A stretch of 64,000 nt of DNA from Muraenolepis orangiensis (lineage: Eukaryota; Chordata; Actinopteri; Gadiformes; Muraenolepididae): NCBI GenBank assembly GCA_027704905.1, contig CM051007.1, forward strand, positions 16,144,686 through 16,208,685, read 5' to 3'. Shown in pieces: positions 1-24,645 of the stretch. Made by a program: the position numbers and the translations under genes. The notes under the pieces are model-generated. The model made no database searches. It was not told the origin of the DNA and saw only the letters and a list, made by a program, of their open reading frames with translations. The first letter of the stretch is position 1, and the number at the start of each line of letters is the position of its first letter.

Positions 1-107
1 TTTTATAGTAGATGAAGAACAACCGTATAGCTGAGAGATCGTAACTTTTGTTGTTTGCTATATTAAACAAATACACATAATCAATAATACATATACACAC
101 ACAGACA

Positions 108-2149
<2,042 letters not shown>

Positions 2150-2345
2150 TTTGTGGGGAAATTGGGCACCTTCAATCAGCCCTCGCTGTCAGGTTGCCGG
2201 TTCAATCCCTGACTACTCCTGGTTGACCGTTGACCAAGATATTGACCTCCCCAAGCAGGTGGCTGCCTGCCGTGGTTGAGCATGACAACAATGTGTTAAT
2301 GTGCTTGGGAATAAACTTGAGAGTGCTTTGAGGGGAATGGAAAGG
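2150..2345 (+). mobile_element. tRNA-derived SINE, degenerate
   Basis: The stretch contains a pol III B-box-like GGTTCAATCCC at about 2200. It is followed by a 'ccttgagcaaga'-like body and ends near a 'gtgctttgag' tail and a short (TA)n, the layout of common teleost tRNA-derived SINEs. The A box is poorly preserved and no target-site duplication was identified. The family name is not assigned. Confidence 0.55.
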
Positions 2346-2566
2346 TGTATATATATATATAATATACAAATGCAGTTCGTGACGGGAGGCTGTGCAGAAG
2401 GATATAGCGCCCGCGGCGAAGCTAATTAGCTTGCTAGCCGCAGCAACAGCAGTGCTGCCGAGTACAGCCTGCCTAATCTAGGATGTGGAGACAGAGTCTG
2501 AGCTCTTCTTCTGTGATCGCTACACAGAGCAGGTGGTCCCTCCACATCCAATATGTACGGGGAACG

Positions 2567-2577
2567 TGTGTGTGTGT

Positions 2578-2671
<94 letters not shown>
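2567..2671. repeat. (TG)n microsatellite
   Basis: A TG array of about 50 units with one GG interruption near its 5' end. Confidence 0.95.
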
Positions 2672-4705
<2,034 letters not shown>

Positions 4706-4924
4706 CCATGAAGCCAAAGAGACCTTTGTCCAACGCAACTTCCAGGTGAGGCTGAAAACCCTCAATTGCAGAGAAACTGGAACAACGGAAATTACACCTA
4801 ATACCTATTGTTGTCACCTTTCTCTCCATGTATGGTCATCGCACCTTACTGATCCCTTTTTACTCGTACATCGTTATCATGTATAAATGCACTTTATATA
4901 TTTGCACAATTGCACAATTATTCT

Positions 4925-5410
4925 AGAATAGAATCGTAGCTTATCTATCTCATGTGATAAATAAGGAAATACCTTATCTATCGTATGTAATAAATGAAGT
5001 AATACCATATCTATCTTATGTGAAAAATGACATAATATCATACTTAACTGTCTTATGTGATGAGCATATACCATATCTTAACTTTCTCATGTGATAAATG
5101 AGGAAATACCTTATCTATCTCATGTGATAAATGAGGAAATACCTTATCTATCTCATGTGATAAATGAGGAAATACCTTATCTTTCATAAGAGATAAATGA
5201 AGTAATACCTTATCTTATGTGATAAATGAAGTAATACCTCATATTGTCTAAGTGAAAAATTAAGTAATACCTTATCTTATGTGATAAATGACGTAATATC
5301 ACACTTAACTTTCTTATGTAATAAATGAAGCAATATCTTGTTATCTATCTTACCTGATAAATTAGGTAAAATCTTATCTTATCTGATCAATTAAGTAATA
5401 TCTTATTTTA
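4925..5410. repeat. Degenerate minisatellite, unit about 33-34 bp
   Basis: About 14 imperfect head-to-tail copies of an AT-rich unit. Each carries 'ttatctatctcatgtgataa' followed by 'atgaggaaatacc', with substitutions and small deletions. The best preserved neighbouring units are at about 5085-5185. Confidence 0.85.
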
Positions 5411-5758
5411 TATATCCGTGACACCACTGACTAGTGCAGGCAGGATGGAGAAATCCTGCCTGCCTCCTATTCTTTGAGATTTGTTTTTATATCAAAGAAT
5501 AATAATCAACTCTTGTGAGTCAGTGATACTTCAGCATAGCAACAAACGTATGATACAATAAAAGTGCCACACACACACACACACACACACCAGGTATCGG
5601 GGCTGCAGGGTGCTATAATTAGAGTTGTGTTCAGGACCAACAGCGGCGGGTTGCTAAATGTTTAATGTCAAACCTGCAGGTCTCACAGTGGAAAAGAGCA
5701 ACCCTCTGAGGCAGCACACACACGAGAGACTCCCATTTCAGGAAGAGCAACGAGTAGC

Positions 5759-5761
<3 letters not shown>

Positions 5762-5842
<81 letters not shown>
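5762..5842. repeat. (AT)n microsatellite
   Basis: About 40 AT units, self-complementary. Confidence 0.95.
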
Positions 5843-5846
<4 letters not shown>

Positions 5847-8800
5847 CGTCTACCTTTCTTTCAATCCCGCCTCGCCTGTATACAGTATATTCTTTGGGTA
5901 GTCAATGAAATGCACCGGTGTATTAATGTACAAAATGAAGTCATAAATGTCATCCATCTGAGCCGATCCCTGTACTCAGAAGGCGAGATGTTTTTTCACA
6001 CCCATCCTACTCATTAAACACAACAGAACACATTCCACCGGCCACATGGCTGCTTGTGGGTAGTCTGGGTAGACTGGTTAAATATAGTTAATTTGTCATG
6101 GCAGCCGATAGGAATCTGAAGTGGTTTTTACTGATGGTTTGTAGGCCCTAATGGCTATATAAACTCAGAGATGATACAGTGTCCATCCAAGACAAGTAGG
6201 CTACATATTCCAAAATGACGTTGAATTTTGATGAGACTTATTATGGGAGATTTGAGAGGTTGCCAGTAGCCTATACGTGAACCAAGTTCAACTTTCGCTT
6301 TCATCCTTCGTCAGACATCATTTTTGGCAGGGCTCTGGCCACAAGTCTTTAGGACCTGTGGGTGACCCAAACAGACATTAACGGAGGGAGTGGTAGCCTT
6401 CTGGAACTCGACTGAAATAATGTTTTTTTTTGCCCTCAGTTGTCACGTTTTGAATGCATGCCATGACATCGCACATGTCCCAACGACGTCCTCCTTGCTG
6501 TGGCTAGAATGACGAGACCAAAACGGGTCCCCGGGTTCTTCTCGATGGGGGCCCCCACCGATGTCTACGTAGAAAGACGTTTTTTTCTAAAAAAGCCTTT
6601 CATATGTAATAACTTGTTTGACGATATTTCCTATACATCTGGACACTTGTCTTACCTTAAGAGAGTGGATGACGCTGACCAGAACCTGGGGGAGACCGTC
6701 GGGGGGGGGGGGATGCGCAGTGGCCACTTTCTGGGCGTACTGGGTTCCTTTAAACTGCCCAACGGGCCGTTTCACCACCGCAACACAAAAAAGAGATACA
6801 TTTGCTGATGCTCACTAGCGCTAAAATAACGACGACACCGGTCCGTTTTTGCGTTGCGGTCCCTTCCCGGTCTTTTGCGAGCGCAACAGTAATCGTCTTG
6901 TCCGCAGCCTGCCTTGCGCCTTCTCTCTCTGCCCGTTGCTGTGGCTTGCGCGTCACGCAAGGAAAAGTGGGTCTGCCTGAGTCCAGGGACCGAGCGTACA
7001 GTGGGCGGGAACTCTGCCTCCTGACAACCAATCGCTGACAGGCTTGGGTAACGTGTGGAGAGGGCGAGAGATACCGCCCACTGCACGTTGGGTCCAGCAA
7101 CTAGGAGCCGAAGGAAAGCCCCGATCGGTGACGTATCCACCATCATAACGAAACCCCTCCCCCGTGATGACACACTGACACGCCGAACTGCATTTACTGT
7201 AAACGAGAACCTCCCGTGTGATTGGAAATGAACGTAATTCACGAGAATAGATATGTAGTAATTGGGATATGATACAATAAATGAAAAATAATAAATGAAG
7301 CCCGGTTTGTCTTGTAGTTCAAATGGTTTTACAAAAAAGTGTGAACCAAATGATGTGGCATTACAATATAAATATATTGGCAACTGAATAAACTCATTCA
7401 GACTCAAATTCAGAACCAGGTGAAGGAAAACTGATTTTATTACAGGGGCGCTTGAATGAACAGGCGATAGGATACAATTCATTTGGGAAGCGAGTGTCCC
7501 TAGTTGACCGACCACAATTATAGACAACTATACAATGACAGTGGTGGTGGTAAAGTAACACTTGGTGAATACTGAAGTAGCTCCCGTTAGCTTTCTTGCA
7601 TTGATTGACACTGCTGGCCTCTACTGCCTACCTACCCTCATAGCATCCAACCACTGCACTCTGTCCACCCACCCATGCTTTTGTGTTCCCCCTCTTTTGC
7701 CACGTTTGGAATGGAAAAGTGGACTGGTCACCCAGCTGTGGAGAAGGAAAGGGATGGGAGGGGAGGGAGGGGGGGAGGGAGGGTAGAGAGGGAGGGAAGG
7801 GAGAGAAATTGGAAGATGTTTTCAATCATCACAGGGAATTTATAGTGCGGTACAAAAAAATAAAAGCCAGCCAGATGGCCATCAGTAAATCCGTTCACAT
7901 TTCTTCAGGATAAGTCAGAAGCAACCTGCTGAAGGGAGCAGAAATGTCCACTTGTGTGTGTACTAAATACAATCATACACAGTTTAGCTTTATACAGTTT
8001 AGCTCCAGTACACTGCTAACATGTATAGCCAATTTAGACATTAATGTAAATCTTGGATTTACATGCAATTAAAAGGCATTCGGCTACTGACTGCCATTTC
8101 ACCCAAAAACAATATTCCAGTACATTAACTAAATAAATTATAAATTAGCCTACAGGAAAAGGAACCGGCAGTTAAAAGGCCCCCACCCCCCCACTCATGC
8201 CGACAACCAAAACATAAGCAATCACAGAACATCCCCCAGAGTCAGTGCAGAGATTTCCACATTACGAAAACACCAGAAGGACAAACAATGACAACATTGA
8301 GAAACAGAAGCGGGTTCACCCCCCACCCCCACATCCAAACAAGGATCCAAAGACATTTGCTTTGCATATCTTTGTTTGGTTTCAAGTTGGCGGGTCAACC
8401 AATCGCTGATCTTCCCGTGTTTAATCAAGAGACGGGCATAGCCAATAAGAGTGCGCTCTCGGGTTGGATTCCTTAAAGACTAACGTTCCCAGAAGTCAGA
8501 CTAGACAATGGGCTGGCGTCACATCCTGTTCGGCAGACGCACGTAGTTGAATTCAGACACAAAGGGTGCACCCTCTGCCAAGTGGAATCGACAGCCACTG
8601 TAATGGTAACCTTGACAGTAAACTTTGTCGGCCCTGACAAAAGCGTATATTTTAACTGAAAAACGTATACTTCAACAAAAAGGACGGTGCGTAGGGTCAC
8701 AGAAGCGTTGCAACTATGGCAGCTGAGAAAGACATTCTCTGTATTCTTTGAAATCGAATAATGATTAGCTTATTCAATAAATAAATAAATAATTAAAATA

Positions 8801-9997
8801 CGATAAATAATTTCCGACAAATAATCTTCTAATGTCTTCACCAGGCTGCAGTGGACACATTTGTAATGGACATAGTTGGATCCATTGTGCGCTGCCATTT
8901 TAAATTTGGCAGGTTAATATACACACAGCTGCTGATTGGGTAACGCCTCTGACACTCCCACCAAACATCTGTTAACCAATACAATTCCCGCAGTTTTAAA
9001 CCAACCTTAAAACGGTTTAAAAAAAACCCACCACTAGATTAGTGTTGAGTATTGCGTGACTAGATCAACATATATCAAATAACACAACCCCAAGCAGACA
9101 TCTCTCCTAAATAATGTAGTATAGGATACTTGTCCCTTTAACAAAAAAAAAAATCGATATACAAATAAAACATGCAGATAGTGTCCTGGAGAACATGACA
9201 TCACCGTGCTGAGAACTAACAGTAAGCCTGTGTGTTGTCCATGTCTAACCACCTCACAGCACACAGCCACGCTAAACACAATCGTGCTTACAATCGTAAT
9301 CATGACACGTGCCCATATATCTATGCCAATAGAACCATCAGGGTAGTATAAGAACATACAACGTCCAGAGGTTAGTCCACAAAGTCTGAGGTCGGAGGAA
9401 GAGGAGTGGTCATGTGACACACTGACGTGGTGTGACAGAAAACCAACCAGAGTGCAGGGAGGCTGAACGCCAATTAGTTGAAATCAAGTTTGTTGTTAAT
9501 ATAACAACAGGGAAAGTGAGAGTGAAAGGAAATGGGAGGAAAGGGGTGCTAGAACCACAGGATAATGTGAGAGCTTGGAGCAAACGCCGTCAAGTGAATT
9601 GCATTTCATCCTTTTAACTCTTCTATTGCTACCATTCCAGGGCTTTACCTAACCACACAGTTAAACATTAGCGTCAAGGTCAGAAAAGGTGTATATTTAT
9701 ATAAGATGCTATGAATAGGGGTTCAAAAGTCAATGGCACTTTAGCGCGCACACACAAACACAAAGTAGCATTGCTTAAAAAAAAAAAAAAAGAATTGAGG
9801 ACTAGTAACTCACAATTCAAAAATAACTTAAGACACACCCATTGCTCAAACATAACCATGACACTCCACTGGTTGCCAAAGCTCCCACATCATCTATAAC
9901 GGAGATATCAGGGGAGGAAGAAGAAGAAGAAGAAAGGAACGGGGGTGTGTCATAAATGTGAGGAGGAAGAGGTGGTTGGAAAAGGAGGAAGAGATCT
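5843..9997. other. Long non-coding stretch, no convincing gene
   Basis: No recognisable protein was found. A moderately CpG- and GC-richer part (about 6480-7150) could be regulatory. On the minus strand about 6752-6660 there is an AG-bounded, GTAAGA-bounded open stretch that resembles an isolated exon but matches nothing I know and contains a poly-C run. Purine-rich low-complexity sequence lies at about 7735-7810. The last ~100 bases (9900-9997) are probably AK2 3' UTR. Confidence 0.5.
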
Positions 9998-12900
9998 CTA
10001 GATGAAGAAGACGTGGTCTTTACAGGCAGAGGCGCGGATGGGGGCTTCCGTGGTGACGGCGGAGAAGGCGGCGACGATGGAGGCGAAGACCACACTGGGA
10101 CTCTTGGCGGCGTCCACGGCGGCGTGCAGGCCCCGGGCGCTGTAGTAGTCGATCAGCGGCACCGTCTGCCGGTGGTAGGACTCCAGGCGAGAGAGCAACG
10201 CCTTCTCGTTGTCGTCACTGCGCTTCATCAGGGGCTCGCCGGTTACCTGAGAGATGGGGGGAGGGGAGGTTGAAAATAAATAAATACATAAGATGCCTGG
10301 AATAGACTAGTTCGGCGACACAAACCCAAGTATGAAGAGGCAGAGAGAGAATATGGAAAAAGAGCAAGAGAGAGAGAAGGGAAGAACAGTGCTGCGACAA
10401 AAACAAGAGAAGTAACGCGAGAAGGAAAATCCTATTTTCTTCATCCCAATGTAATTCGTCACCCTGTGTGGTGCGACAGAGGGTTTACGTTGGCAGACTG
10501 CAAACGCAAACCAAATGCCAGTCGTGTCGATAAAACTGGATGCGACTGGCAAGCCCGCTTGGGTCAAGGGATCTGGTTTCGCGATGCATTAGTGAAAGGC
10601 CCTTTGTGAGTAGGGTATAAACAGGGCAGTGTTTGACGCCCGAAGGTCCCAAGACAGCACACACAACACACCGGGCCACTCAACAGAGGAGGAAGTAGTA
10701 GAAGCAGTAGAAGTCTCAAAGGAAATGCTCATTCAGACACCTGCCGGCACCCAAGACGCTAGACCCAGAGGATGGGGGGGGGGGGGTGAGCACCAGCCTT
10801 GATAGCAGAGAATGCATTTAGATCCCGGTGATTCGGAGGGAACCACGCGGATGACTTACATCATCCTTCATGTGCTCTTTGGGTGGGTTGAACTCCTCGT
10901 GGTACGAGCGGCCACTCGGCTGATGGATCAGTCTGGGAAAGAGGGAGGGAAACAGAGCGATCAAGGTCAGACAACCACAAAAGTGACTCAATAGGCCTAT
11001 ATCACGTTAGATTTGAAAGCCCGTTAAAAATCGCTGAAGTAGTGTATCCCAAGTTCCGGTTAATGCATTCACCACGGAGGACAGTTATCGCTGGACAACA
11101 TCGCTGCATAACCTTCCAAAAGTTGGTCAAGACGATGTGGTTCAACTAGTGAATGAACACAGTGAAGAAGTCTAAATCCGACTCACAATTCCCCGACATT
11201 GTGTCTATCTGGATATATCGCCATATAACGAAGGCGATTTTGTGTAGGAGCAGAGGTATGCCTATGTATTTAATATAGGCTATTTATTTGATGGATATTG
11301 ATTATTTCAATGTACCTTTTCATTTACGTGTTAATATGTAGTGTGCAGCTGTATATGTTCTAAAAGGGAATGCCTGTTATTCTTGTGAATATGAGTTGTC
11401 TTAAAATAAAAGTGCTTGTGACATACTTGTGGCATTGAGTTAAAACCGAATTTGTATAAAATACCGATATATATCGTATATCGCGATGCAGCCTAAAAAT
11501 ACCGGGTTTTGGTCCGTATCGCCCAGCCCTACTTGGGACCAGTGCTTTTAATCATACACTTACCCGACATTATGTGGCTCTATTCGGATGGAGTGTGTGT
11601 GGGGGTCAGGACCAGTGCATTTAATCACACACCCGACATTATTAGCCTATTCCGCCCACTTTTCGAGACGTATATGCTCTCCTTGTCAAAGTGCAAACAG
11701 CAGACATACGCGCTACCCCCGAGAACATGAAACAAGGGACCTTCATCCCTCCTTATCAGCCTCACACAAGACTTGCGGAGGAGTTTGTCTTTGGGGAAAT
11801 CGTGTAAACTGAGGTAGGGCTGTCTCTGTTTAGACGTTGAGCAGCCGGTACACTACAATAACCGAGAGGAGAGGAGGCGGCCACAGTTTGTCACGTATCT
11901 GGGGTAACTACCGGAAGTAAGAGTACACTGCTCTGCGATTGTTAAGGCTCCGGAAGCAGGAAATGTGACATAGGAGTATAACGTCACAAAAAAAATCCTC
12001 AATTGTGCAATTAAAGCCAGGCCGAAATGGTTGATTCCTAAATGGCTTAAAGCTGATTTAGCCAGCACTTCTTAGGAAGCCCTACCAGCAGAGGCAAGGC
12101 TGTCCTATTTATCCCAGCACATAGTGAAAACAAAAAGGGCGAAATTAAAATCCTGCCATCATAAATTCTATATTTGTCCTTTTTTGAGGCTGCTCCAGAC
12201 ATTTAGGAAGATGACAAATATCCAACATGAAGGCCTTTCACAACGCCCATTTGGTCTAAGAGGTACACTTTCCTTTCACAAGAAGTCTGCTTAAGGTTTA
12301 TCGTTTATCTCCCTCTTTTCCGCTTAAGGTTTATCGTGACGGGCATGATGCAATGTGGTTCAATGACTCAATACAGTGATCAATACACTGAACACGATGT
12401 GTAGCGCAATATAATCCTGAACATGTTAAGGCAAAGTTCAAGTCATAACCAACAGGTTTTATAATGTCACAGCTCAAACAGCTTTGCTATGGTTTGTCTA
12501 CTTGGCCAGGGTTTATTCGCCCGTCAAAGGGTTATTAAAATGCACACCTGGGCTTTTCAATCACACAGACTAAAAGGAAAACCAGACAACCTGTTTGAGC
12601 TAGTCCCTTCAAAATTTAAAAAATGCCTTCTTACTCACTTAATTTAGGGGTGGGGCTTTATCGCTGTTGAGGCTTTAGCCATCTCTGACACAAGACACTC
12701 CCACTTGCTACAATCAGACAGTTTGATGGACATTACCTGGAAACTCAAAACTGCCAGAAATAGGACCTGGCTCAATCCATAGCACTACCATGTAACCCAC
12801 TTCATTAAGCGTGCGTGCGTGCGTCATCCGTCTCGTACCTCCCACAGATCCGGCGAACCAGCAGGGAGTCGTCCACAGCAAACTCAATAACAGAGTCCAG

Positions 12901-14179
12901 ATGTTCGCGTCTCTGGTCCAACAGGCCATCCAGCTGTGGGACGAGGTTCAGAAGACCGTAAGGCATGAGAAGACACCCTGGACCGCTTTGCTTTGACCAG
13001 ATCATACTGCCTTGATATGCTTCCTACTGCACTGTTATTAAAAAATACATGAAAAAAAACATCTGTATTTAATCTGATATTCCATGGTGATATTTAATAT
13101 TGTTAAATGCTACACAAATTAAAAATATATATTAAAGGATTCATTACTGCCATGTTTTCCCTTCTCCGACACTTAAAAGATACAATGACAATCATTTTTG
13201 GATGATATTGTGTAACTCAGAGCGGCGCATTCAAAAAGGTACATTGTAGGGAAGTTGTTAAAGTGGTCTGAAAAACGTTGGAATGTTGGAATGTTAAACA
13301 CCACGATCTAAATCGCTCACCATCTCTGCTTGTTTGACTGTGCGGGGGAATCCATCCAATAGGAAGCCCTTCTTACAGGGAGGCGTGTCCAGGTTCTTCT
13401 CGATGAGTTCCACCACCATCTCGTCACTCACCTGTAGCGATTGGCAGTTCAGGTCATGGAGTTCCATTACTACCCGGTATGGCATTATGTGAATACATAT
13501 TTTTGAAGTCACACAATTGACATCGTTATTAGTGGGAGAGCATGTGCCGTGTGTTGTGTGAAGCCGGTTCCACTGATAAACTAATGTTCAACAGTGTGTT
13601 GAACAGGACAAACAAAGACCTGTTTAACAGGAAGGGGAGTTCTCAGCAATCATAAGTTTTGTCACGATCAGCAAACAATTAGTTTCCCTCATGAAATCAT
13701 AAATGTTATAAATGCAATGAAAAAAATATATATGCAGATATTTGCCCTTTAACAAAAGAAACACCTGCCAAGTCAAGACATTTGGGCGGCACCATTAAAT
13801 ACTACCCCACAAGTATATTTGTCATCATTGTCCTATGTGACCTAACTAACTCACACATGACACTAATATCCTTGGCTTCAGGGAGACAGGTCCATGTAGA
13901 CAAACAACCGTTAGGTTTATGGGGTGCTAAACCTAACAGATTTATAGAGCCACACCTACTCCTCTTCGGCAACCAAGATTGCAATGCATGACCACACCAC
14001 AACGCACCCTGACTCAGAGTACAAGTGATGGTAAACCTTACCAGCTTGCCAGCATCCATGGTTTTCTTGAGCCTCTTCCCTAGCTCGGAGCCAGAGGCCA
14101 CCATAGCTCTCAGCATGTCCCCGGTTGCCAGATGACACACACAGTACTGCTCTGCTAGGCGAGGAGCCTGGAGGGGGGG

Positions 14180-14248
<69 letters not shown>

Positions 14249-14808
14249 GATCGATCAACATGCAACATCATGACGTAACTTAATGTCAATGTGATTCACA
14301 TAAACACTCGTTACTGGACACTATCCGTTCATCTAGTCAACAGGACACCCTGTGTATGAGTTCCCAGTTATATCAAATATAACTCAGAAAGTACACCAAC
14401 TTTGAGTTACACAGAAGTAAACACGCACATCAAAAACATGCGGTATATAGCGAACTGCATACACAGAGTTATACATGGTTCATATTTTATAAAAAAAAAT
14501 GTTATACATATAAAGATAACTTCGTGCAAATTCGTGCACACAAGTCGCCGTTTCACGCTGTACAAGTTTAGGAGGATCTTAAGGGTACCCCCTAGGGCGA
14601 CTTTGGGGGCCAACAGGTAGGCACTACTGCTCTGCAGCTGTAAGTGACAACGACCATGCTGCACCGCCCCAGCTAGCTGCTCTTCTGCTGCGGTGTCGGG
14701 GGTTCTTACCTGGGTACCTTTCCCGGCTCCGGGAGGACCGAGCAAGATGGCCCGGATACCCTCCTGCATGTCCTCCACCGCCTCTTTCAACTTTAACACG
14801 GGAGCCAT
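9998..14808 (-). CDS. ak2: Adenylate kinase 2, mitochondrial (6 coding exons)
   Basis: AK2 catalyses ATP + AMP to 2 ADP in the mitochondrial intermembrane space. Coding exons, all in phase: 14808-14710, 14167-14042, 13431-13321, 12933-12839, 10932-10860, 10246-9998 (stop TAG). They total 753 nt, or 250 residues against 239 in human. The P-loop GPPGAGKGT is at residues 24-32. The AMP-binding ATGDML is in exon 2 and LLDGFPR in exon 3. The LID segment with SGRSYHEEFNPPK spans exons 4-5. DDNEKAL is in exon 6, and the protein ends HVFFI, close to the human end. The N-terminus before the P-loop is unlike human and was chosen as the first ATG in frame with the conserved core. An ETS-like GGAAGTG lies about 85 bases upstream. 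The exon 2 acceptor uses a (CT)n array as its pyrimidine tract. Confidence 0.95.
10995..11975. repeat. Inverted-repeat-flanked region in AK2 intron 5'-3' span (old DNA transposon remnant?)
   Basis: About 80 bases at 10995-11075 resemble the reverse complement of about 11884-11975; shared blocks include 'cctat.tcac', 'gttaaaaatcgc' and 'ttccggt'. A third copy of the arm is at about 30445-30537. Between the arms, 11464-11533 carries 'tatcgcccagcccta', the terminal motif of a common teleost hAT-type element. An imperfect direct duplication of about 100 bases shares 'gaccagtg..tttaatca' and lies at about 11536-11640. The whole sits in the intron between AK2 exons 4 and 5. The class is uncertain. 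Confidence 0.4.
14182..14247. repeat. (AG)n microsatellite forming a splice pyrimidine tract
   Basis: About 33 GA units. Read on the minus strand it is (CT)n plus a C run lying directly against the AG acceptor of AK2 exon 2. Confidence 0.95.
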
Positions 14809-15070
14809 GATTTACGGTGGGACCGGGGGACAGAATGTGCCTCGTCCTTGACTCGTAGTTTTCAATGTAGCCGATAACTCGGTCAACTCCGAGGGGAAAG
14901 GAAGTGCCGTCGCCTCTTCTTCTCTTCTGTTTATTAGTAGTTGTACTCCCAAGAAGAGGCGCATACCGCCACCTTCTGTACCGGAGTTAGAACTAGTATT
15001 GTGCGGCTTTACATCCTTTAGTTTTGTGTGGAAACAAAATACAAAGGTGCAAATATCCTACTACTCTATC

Positions 15071-15101
15071 CTACTACTATACTGAGGGCATTGGAAAATC
15101 C

Positions 15102-15168
<67 letters not shown>

Positions 15169-15196
15169 GGATTTCCATGCCTCAGTATAGTAGTAG
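15071..15196. repeat. Palindrome with (TA)n core, first of a pair
   Basis: Left arm 15071-15105 and right arm 15166-15196 are reverse complements apart from four single-base length differences, all in short homopolymers. The core is about 60 bases of pure (TA)n. The structure could extrude as a hairpin or cruciform. Confidence 0.85.
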
Positions 15197-15226
15197 AATT
15201 ACCGGACTACCTGAACATATCATGTA

Positions 15227-15274
15227 CATGATCACGAAGCAGGAGCCAATATATATATATATATAGTATATCCA

Positions 15275-15336
<62 letters not shown>

Positions 15337-15360
15337 GGCTCCTGCTTCCTGTTGATCATG
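15227..15360. repeat. Palindrome with (TA)n core, second of a pair
   Basis: Left arm 15227-15250 and right arm 15334-15360 are inverted repeats that differ by three extra bases in the right arm. The core is (TA)n with a 'gtatatccag' interruption. It starts only 30 bases after the first palindrome. Confidence 0.85.
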
Positions 15361-15977
15361 TAAATATATATTTTAAGGTATTCCAGGTTAATTCTGCACC
15401 GTATTCTTATTTATATGTATCTTCTCATATTAACCCTTCTGAGGATGAATACAGTGTTATTTTATAAACAAGCTATTGTGTGCCGATTTCATTTGTAATG
15501 ATCTGAAATGCAACATTATTACACAACTGATTTACAAAAATATAAGTGCTATCCTTGCAATTCCTCTACTACTTATCTTGGTGGCTGACAGTAAGTTATA
15601 GCTTCAGTATTAGACGTGCTTAGTCCTTCTACGGATGTAGCGTTACCACAAGCCAGACTGAACACAGTTTGGTTACATCGTCTTTCCTCTTGTGGTTACT
15701 TCAATACGTGCTATTCAATCGTTTACTTCCGTCAACTTATTGACACGTACTTCTCATACGTCATAACAGCCATAGAACAGGTGGTGTTGGCCCTTTTCTT
15801 TGCCCAACAAAGACAAACCGTTGTTTTGTAAAACAAAGAACATAGCACAAGAGATTTCAGCAAAATAATATTTTTATATAGAATATACCATATATATATA
15901 TTTATATAAATCATAATGAAATGAACAATTGAACCATTAAATAAACATATTTACATGTGACACAACAATTCAGAGCA

Positions 15978-16160
<183 letters not shown>

Positions 16161-16230
16161 GGACCTATTTCATACACACAAGACGACCAGTTGGTCCATA
16201 GTCAACCAGATGAGTGTCGTCTCCTATGGA

Positions 16231-23725
<7,495 letters not shown>

Positions 23726-24626
23726 GGTGTCTCCTTCAGATTCAGATTTAGATTTGGTTTAGTGGCACATAAGGTACAGTATAAGGTACAGTGTACAATG
23801 TACAGTAAGATGTTATAGCCAGCTCCAAACATGTGCTCAAACGTACAAGAATTACAAAAATACCCCCAAAGAAATGACACATATGTACACATTTACATAC
23901 TTACATGCAGTCTTCACCTCAGTTCCTGGTGTACATCCTACACAGCGACCTGTCACTACGGAGGGGCATATCTGAATACAATTGAAAAAATGGGTGTATA
24001 AAAAGTAAATACATGCACGATATCATGTCTTCACCATGACTTCTCTTCGTTCTCTCTCTTCTCTTCTATTCTCATCTGTTGATCTCATCCTCGTCTCCAT
24101 GGAGGACAGCCTTGAATCAGTTCGAACAAAACAGATGAGAGTCTGTATAGCCCTCATAAGTTGTTAGGTTTTTATGTTTGTATTCCTACTGAAGTCACGC
24201 CCCGGAAACGAATCGCTCTGTTTATTTTCCCCCCAGTTACAGTTAAAACACAAAGTTGTAACACGTCCACAAGTTATAACTGAAAATAAGTCTGTATTTT
24301 CTCGTCTGGAAAGATGTTGTTATATTGAATCATAAGCTCTTAAAAACCAGCCGGATCATGGATAACTCTTGTCACTTTACAAAAAGAGACACTTCATCTT
24401 ACCTAAGTTCTCAAACGCATCGAGTACAAACGATCGAAGAAAGTAAATTTTAATATCTATATATTCCATTGTTAAACGACGACATCGGTCCTATTTATCT
24501 CAAAAGGGGGATATTTTTCTCGTATGTATAAAAGGCCTTATTTAGTTAATCGGTCAGTGTGTTGCCGACAGCAGGGAAACCAGAAGGAAACTGAAGAGGG
24601 ACACATTGGGTGCTTCGTGTTGACAA

Positions 24627-24645
24627 CAGCGCCCTCTGTCGGTGG
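24627..24645 (-). promoter_or_regulatory. CTCF-like motif (weak), upstream of KRIT1
   Basis: The minus strand reads CCACCGACAGAGGGCGCTG, which resembles the CTCF core but with mismatches at key positions. It lies about 900 bases upstream of the KRIT1 ATG and is repeated at 35051-35069 in copy 2. Binding is not shown. Confidence 0.25.

Noticed and set aside
4925..5410. Possible CRISPR-like array
   Set aside because: The units are continuous and degenerate with no unique spacers, and the DNA is vertebrate; it is a minisatellite.
6660..6752. A minus-strand exon-like stretch with AG acceptor and GTAAGA donor
   Set aside because: It resembles no protein I know, contains a poly-C run, and has no partner exons nearby. 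A homology search would decide.
6772..7527. A 251-codon minus-strand open frame
   Set aside because: No recognisable domain and no neighbouring exon. The sequence looks like GC-richer non-coding DNA.
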